From a bacterium (GTDB lineage Bacteria > Patescibacteriota > Minisyncoccia > Phycocordibacterales > SBAW01): DNA of 33,636 bases. The stretch spans positions 1 through 33,636 of the forward strand of contig JAKBZO010000006.1 of assembly GCA_021839985.1 (NCBI GenBank), written 5' to 3'. Shown one piece after another: positions 30,123-33,636 of this stretch. Position 1 is the first letter of the stretch; every line of letters starts with the position of its first letter. Below the pieces are notes generated by a model. The model did not search any database and was not told where the DNA came from. It saw nothing but the letters and a program-made list of their open reading frames with translations. The position numbers were made by a program, and so were the translations under genes.

Positions 30123-30332
30123 ATGCTTCCTTCGAAGGCACGGCGCGAACTTAAAGAAATTATAGCACGCGATTACGGCGTGATGATCTCCGACGACCAA
30201 GCAGAGGAACTTGGTGTTTCTCTGCTGCGCATTACTCGTGTGGGCCTCGCTGCTCTCGCCCGAGCGAACGACCAAAGGTCGCTCGTTCAGGCGAGGGAAA
30301 GCAATTCCCTCGAGAGCAAAACAAGCGGGTAG
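30123..30332 (+). CDS. Small hypothetical protein (69 aa)
   Basis: The sequence MLPSKARRELKEIIARDYGV... continues 'MISDDQAEELGVSLLRITRVGLAALARA', a helical basic/acidic pattern seen in small proteins next to recombinases in Patescibacteria (from memory, not searched). It is soluble, with a Ser/Glu-rich tail. The tail is encoded by a nested inverted repeat (30252-30317) that may be an overlapping RNA hairpin or terminator. No Shine-Dalgarno is obvious. A regulatory role for the island is speculative. Confidence 0.55.
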   Translation: MLPSKARRELKEIIARDYGVMISDDQAEELGVSLLRITRVGLAALARANDQRSLVQARESNSLESKTSG

Positions 30333-30761
30333 GAATGTCCGCCTCTGCCAAGCCCCGGGCGAATCTGTACAGGGCTTGTAAAAACAAAACAGGTACAGGA
30401 TGGCTCCGTGATCCCGCGGTACAGGGATGGCCGAGTATCGGCGTAAAAGCCAGCCACTGGTTGCGGTGTAGCGAGAGGTTCCTAACGCAACCATGCTTCA
30501 GCAGCGGAATGCGCTTGCGCTCCTCCGACTGACAACTGGAACCAAGTCGCCCTCCGGGAGAAAACGGATCAAGGGCACGGCGATACCTCTTAGGCAACAG
30601 CCATGGGGTAAGGGGGATTTAGGGGGTTCAGGGGCTCTGGCACTCGGGCCAAGTATCAGCATTATCAGGTTCTTCACTTCCAAGCGAATTATGGACTAGC
30701 TATAAAACGTGTTCTCGATACTGTTCGTTGTAAGCAGCATTAAAAATCAACTCCTAAAACC
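30333..30761. other. Long spacer before the recombinase with repeats, hairpins and a G-rich tract
   Basis: A 429-bp stretch with no convincing gene. It holds a repeated word (GGTACAGGATGGC near 30392 and GGTACAGGGATGGC near 30419), a hairpin GGTTGCG/CGCAACC around 30456-30490, and the G-rich tract at 30605-30634. TATAAA near 30701 could be the recombinase -10. It may contain a non-coding RNA or the recombinase control region. Confidence 0.45.
30605..30634 (+). other. G-quadruplex-forming motif
   Basis: GGGG-TAA-GGGGG-ATTTA-GGGGG-TTCA-GGGG: four G-runs of 4-5 with loops of 3-5 nt on the plus strand, 128 nt upstream of the recombinase start. Confidence 0.8.
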
Positions 30762-32483
30762 ATGAAAACAAAACACGCAAAATTGAATTACAAACCATAC
30801 GCGCGCAAGTCGAGTGAAGCCGAAGACAAGCAAGCGCTCTCGATCGACTCGCAGAAAGACGAACTCAAGAAACTCGGCGCGAGCAAAGGAATCGCGCTAC
30901 ACGACGACGACTTCCTGACCGAAGCGCACTCGGCAAAGACCGCATTCGCGCGGCCCGTCTTCGAGCAGCTGATCAAACTCATTGAACAGGGCAAGGTGCA
31001 AGGCATCATCGTGTGGCATCCGAACCGACTCTCGCGCAACGCCGTCGACGCCGCGCGTCTCATCCAGCTCATGGACGAGGGCAAGCTCGTTGAGATCGTC
31101 ACGCCGAGCCAGACTTTCCGCGACACACCGCAGGACAAGTTCTTCTTCACGCTCCTTACGAGCCAAGCGAAGATGGAGAACGACGCCAAGGGTATTGACG
31201 TGAAGCGCGGCCTGCGCAAGAAGAACGAGATGGGGTACCCGGCCGGCGTCGCAAAGCTCGGCTACATCAACGACTACGGCGAGAAGGGTTCACGCAAGCT
31301 CATGGCCGATCCGGAGCGCTTCGAGCTCGTGAAGCAGCTCCTCCAGATGTTCCTTACTGGCAAACACTCCGCCAGAGCGCTCCTGCGGTATTCAAACGAT
31401 GTGCTGCACATTAAGACCATTCAACGCAAGAAAGAGGGCGGCCGGCCGATCCAGCTCTCGCGCATTTATGCCGCACTTCGCGATCCGTTTTATGCCGGAT
31501 TTTTCTACGGTACCGACGAGAACGGCGAGACGAAGCGGTACGAGGTCAACGAGGCCGTGCCGCGAATGATCACGGAGGTACAGTATTGGCAGATTCAAGA
31601 CATGCTCGGCCGCGACGGCGTGCCGCGCCCGATCGTCAACAAGGATACCTTTCCGTACGCCGGCAGGACACGCTGCGGGAATTGCGGCGGTACGGTGATT
31701 GCCGAGCATAAGCATCAGCTCATCTGCCCGAAATGCAAGCACAAGTTTGCATACCGCAACAAAGAGGCCTGCCCGAAGTGCGACGCGCGCATCGACCACA
31801 TGGAAGGCGCGACCTACCTCCACTACACCTACTACCACTGCAACTGGGGAAAAAACGTAACCTGCAAGGAACCGAGCATGGAGGAGACGAAAATGAACGA
31901 GTCGCTCGCGAAACGCGCCAGCGACGAACTGGAGGCCTCCTCGGCCCTTAGCGAGTGGTGCATCGCGAACCTCGAGGTCATAGCCAACGAGGAGCGTAAG
32001 AACGAATATGAGCGCAAGGCGGGACTGGAGCGCGAGCTTGCGCAGAAGGAGAAAGAGAGCGCCGAGCTCATCCGGATGCGCATGAAAGGCCTCATCGAGG
32101 ATGATGACGAGTTCCTGAGATACAAAGAGGCGTTGGAGATCGAGAAGCGCCGCATCAAGGGCGTGCTCGCTGACATGCGTGGCACGGACACCGCGAGCCT
32201 TGAGGAAGCCAAGAAGGCGTTCAGGACGATAGTCGGTCTGAGCGAAGTCTTCAAAAGTGGCACTTTCGAGGAAAAACAAGAGGTCTTGTCGGCTCTCGGT
32301 TCGAACCTAACGTTGAAGGCGCAAATCCTCAATATTTCCAACAAAAAACTGTTCTCAGTGATCTCAAAAGGGCTACTTGAGGCACGACGCAAAAACCCCA
32401 CGTTCGAACCTAGAAAATACGAGGCAGATAAAGACGAAACCGACACTTTCGTGTCGGTTCGTCCTGCTTTGCTCCGGCGGTAG
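30762..32483 (+). CDS. Large serine recombinase (site-specific integrase)
   Basis: The protein has 573 aa. The N-terminal resolvase domain has 'YKPYARKSSEAEDKQALSID' with the catalytic Ser in RKSSE, and 'IIVWHPNRLSRNAVDAARLI' with the active-site Arg residues. Next come the recombinase domain ('GYPAGVAKLGYIND', 'IYAALRDPFYAGFFYG'), a zinc ribbon ('RTRCGNCGGTVIAEHKHQLICPKC', quoted in part, and a further Cys pair) and a coiled-coil region. It would integrate and excise the island by strand exchange at attL/attR. Its last 12 coding bases lie inside the tRNA-Asn 3' end on the opposite strand, so the stop codon is supplied by the attachment site. Confidence 0.95.
   Translation: MKTKHAKLNYKPYARKSSEAEDKQALSIDSQKDELKKLGASKGIALHDDDFLTEAHSAKTAFARPVFEQLIKLIEQGKVQGIIVWHPNRLSRNAVDAARLIQLMDEGKLVEIVTPSQTFRDTPQDKFFFTLLTSQAKMENDAKGIDVKRGLRKKNEMGYPAGVAKLGYINDYGEKGSRKLMADPERFELVKQLLQMFLTGKHSARALLRYSNDVLHIKTIQRKKEGGRPIQLSRIYAALRDPFYAGFFYGTDENGETKRYEVNEAVPRMITEVQYWQIQDMLGRDGVPRPIVNKDTFPYAGRTRCGNCGGTVIAEHKHQLICPKCKHKFAYRNKEACPKCDARIDHMEGATYLHYTYYHCNWGKNVTCKEPSMEETKMNESLAKRASDELEASSALSEWCIANLEVIANEERKNEYERKAGLERELAQKEKESAELIRMRMKGLIEDDDEFLRYKEALEIEKRRIKGVLADMRGTDTASLEEAKKAFRTIVGLSEVFKSGTFEEKQEVLSALGSNLTLKAQILNISNKKLFSVISKGLLEARRKNPTFEPRKYEADKDETDTFVSVRPALLRR
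32428..32464 (-). terminator. tRNA-Asn terminator embedded in the recombinase 3' coding end
   Basis: On the minus strand ACCGACAC-GAAA-GTGTCGGT lies within a longer GACGA/TTCGTC stem followed by TTT. It begins 8 nt beyond the tRNA 3' end. On the plus strand the same bases encode DETDTFVSVRP of the recombinase. Confidence 0.75.
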
Positions 32484-32486
32484 GAC
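32471..32486. other. Putative right attachment site (attR)
   Basis: GCTCCGGCGGTAGGAC is identical to 20900-20915 and covers the 3' acceptor arm and part of the T-arm of tRNA-Asn. It lies at the recombinase stop codon. Confidence 0.75.
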
Positions 32487-32543
32487 TCGAACCTACAACC
32501 AACTCCTTAACAGGGAGCTGCTCTACCATTGAGCTACACCGGA
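32472..32543 (-). tRNA. trnN: tRNA-Asn (GTT anticodon)
   Basis: This 72-nt cloverleaf has acceptor TCCGGTG/CGCCGGA with discriminator G, D-arm GCTC-AATGGTA-GAGC, anticodon arm GCTCC-CTGTTAA-GGAGT (anticodon GTT), variable TGGTT and T-arm GTAGG-TTCGAGT-CCTAC. The CCA end is not encoded (the next bases are CAA). It is the integration target of the island. Confidence 0.96.
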
Positions 32544-32668
32544 ATATATGTTCGCCACTCAATCCATTGAATGACCTGTAGCGCAGTATATAAGGTAATT
32601 ACACGTCGGGCAAGATAGTTCTCGCCGGAGATTTGATCTACCGCGACAATAGCAGCGTCTCACAGAGT

Positions 32669-32783
32669 CAACTGAAAATCGATGAAATGCGAGGCACGGG
32701 CTGCGAGCGAAGAAGACGTATGTGCTGGTACGGCGACGAGCGAGGCGGGTGCCCGCAACAACGTAGTTCGCGATTTTCAGCTG
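32669..32783. repeat. Long hairpin element, copy C
   Basis: This 115-bp element has outer arms CAACTGAAAATCG and CGATTTTCAGCTG (one mismatch). The core is close to copy A: GATGAAATGC, CGGGCTGCGAGCGA, GAGCGAG, GCAAC and AGTTCGCGATTTT are shared in order. Where copy A has GCGGGC/GTCCGC this one has a CGGGC/GCCCG stem, and the apical stem is CGTA/TACG instead of CAATAC/GTATTG, so pairing is kept while sequence changes. Confidence 0.75.
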
Positions 32784-32810
32784 CCTGAATTAGCACTCTA
32801 ATTGCACAAC

Positions 32811-33636
32811 TCACCTCCTCAGAAATATCTGACGCGGACTCTTGAATCCAAGGCGCTTGCGTGGCCGGTCATTGAGGAGGCGCACTGAATGGGCAAGTTC
32901 CTCAGGACTGATCAGGTTGAAATCGAGATTCTTCGGGAAATACTGCCGCAACAGACCGTTGGCGTTCTCGTTGGTGCCGCGTTCCCACGCATGGTACGGG
33001 TATGCGAAGTACACCGTCATGCCGCTCTTCTTTTCCAAGTGCTCCCAGTCGCTGAACTCGGTGCCGTTGTCGAGCGTGAAGGTCTTTCGCTGTGCTTTTG
33101 GGATGCGACTGAAGCACTTGAGCGCGAGCGACGTGAGGAGTTGCGCCCGCATCTTGGGCAGGAGGAAAGCGACCAGGTACCCGCTCCTGCGGTCGACGAA
33201 CGTGACGATGCGCACGCGTTTGTCGCGACCCATGACCGTATCGCCCTCCCAGTCGCCGATCCGGGAGCGTCGTTCCACGATCGCAGGCCGCTCGTCGATG
33301 CGGCGCTTCTTTGCTTGCTCCCTGGCTTTCTCGCGGATCTTTGTACCGCGCCTGCGTCGGTATGTTCCTTTCTGGCTTCGCAGGAATCGCTTCAGGTGCG
33401 GCGTGCGCTCGTCGAGGTACCGGTATATGGTGCTTGCCGCAAGCACCCGTCCTTTGGTGGCAAGCGCACCGCCGATCTGTTCAGGAGACCGGTGTTTTTT
33501 CAATTCTTTCACGACCGTACGCAGGAGTGCGCCCTTGAGCGCCCGAATGCCATCCATGGCGGCAACACGCAGCATGCGCTTCCTTCGGCGCACTTCGCGC
33601 ACATCGTATGCGCTCCTGCCTCCATTGCGTGCGATG
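32811..33636 (-). CDS. IS30-family transposase (partial, continues past the window end)
   Basis: At least 275 aa. The frame stays open to the window edge; the track start at 33602 is an internal GTG, and the codons beyond it read IARNGGRSAYD, typical of the region after the IS30 helix-turn-helix. The DDE catalytic residues are visible: D in 'GDWEGDTVMGRD', D in 'TLDNGTEFSDW', and E in 'ERGTNENANGLLRQYFPK'. The C-terminal 'LNDRPRKRLGFKSPRQIF' is the family hallmark. It cuts and joins DNA at the ends of the insertion sequence. The left inverted repeat probably lies in 32784-32810, but its partner is outside the window. Confidence 0.93.
   Translation of the reverse strand, partial: IARNGGRSAYDVREVRRRKRMLRVAAMDGIRALKGALLRTVVKELKKHRSPEQIGGALATKGRVLAASTIYRYLDERTPHLKRFLRSQKGTYRRRRGTKIREKAREQAKKRRIDERPAIVERRSRIGDWEGDTVMGRDKRVRIVTFVDRRSGYLVAFLLPKMRAQLLTSLALKCFSRIPKAQRKTFTLDNGTEFSDWEHLEKKSGMTVYFAYPYHAWERGTNENANGLLRQYFPKNLDFNLISPEELAHSVRLLNDRPRKRLGFKSPRQIFLRR

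Noticed and set aside
32544-32600. TTCAAT-N17-TATATT as the tRNA-Asn promoter
   Set aside because: The -10-like box runs into the first base of the mature tRNA, leaving no room for a start site upstream of it.
1-33636. CRISPR arrays or cas genes
   Set aside because: No regularly spaced direct repeats with unique spacers of suitable length and no Cas motifs were seen; the only tandem repeats are the 7-bp arrays.

Overview
The window looks like chromosome of a Candidate Phyla Radiation / Patescibacteria cell, most likely a high-GC Parcubacteria-type lineage. This assignment is inferred from gene content and style, not from a marker-gene search. The clues are very short intergenic spaces, slimmed-down housekeeping proteins (ProS of 423 aa, a delta-prime subunit without an N-terminal P-loop, a PriA without helicase motifs, a short HPF), two mreB paralogues, standard stop usage (TGA is a stop), and promoters with the -10 box about 6 nt before the start codon, as expected for leaderless mRNAs.

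Layout. (1) 246-899: a transglutaminase-like protein on the plus strand. (2) 962-10186, minus strand: a cell-envelope and housekeeping run read murA, mreB paralogue, holB-like, nth, frr, rseP, proS, mreB, mreC, mreD. It combines peptidoglycan precursor synthesis, rod-shape scaffold, site-2 protease, ribosome recycling, tRNA charging and base-excision repair. (3) 10384-14777, plus strand: degenerate priA, an IMP cyclohydrolase-like gene, def and fmt. Def and Fmt form the N-formylmethionine cycle. (4) 14955-20862: phoH/PIN, hpf, an FMN reductase, a PEBP protein, two small hypothetical genes, a dgkA-type kinase, and three small membrane proteins including a 53-aa one too short for the ORF track. 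(5) 20900-32486: an apparent 11.6-kb mobile island bounded by a 16-bp direct repeat that copies the 3' end of tRNA-Asn. It carries a GmrSD-like DUF262/DUF1524 nuclease (frameshifted), a PD-(D/E)XK-like protein, a PaeR7I/XhoI-like restriction-modification pair, a second PD-(D/E)XK-like protein, a TM2 protein, a probable secreted protein with a strongly structured RNA leader, an unknown 254-aa protein, a 69-aa protein and a large serine recombinase that ends inside the tRNA. (6) 32472-33636: tRNA-Asn, a third copy of a long hairpin element, and an IS30-family transposase running off the window end.

The most interesting non-coding structures are: a roughly 160-nt RNA on the minus strand at 29001-29158 with four GNRA tetraloops and a 10-bp pseudoknot; a family of roughly 120-bp intergenic hairpins whose outer stems change in sequence while pairing is kept; degenerate 7-bp tandem repeats at six places in the core region (one inside holB); and repeated TANAAT-N6-ATG leaderless promoters. 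No CRISPR array and no rRNA were seen.
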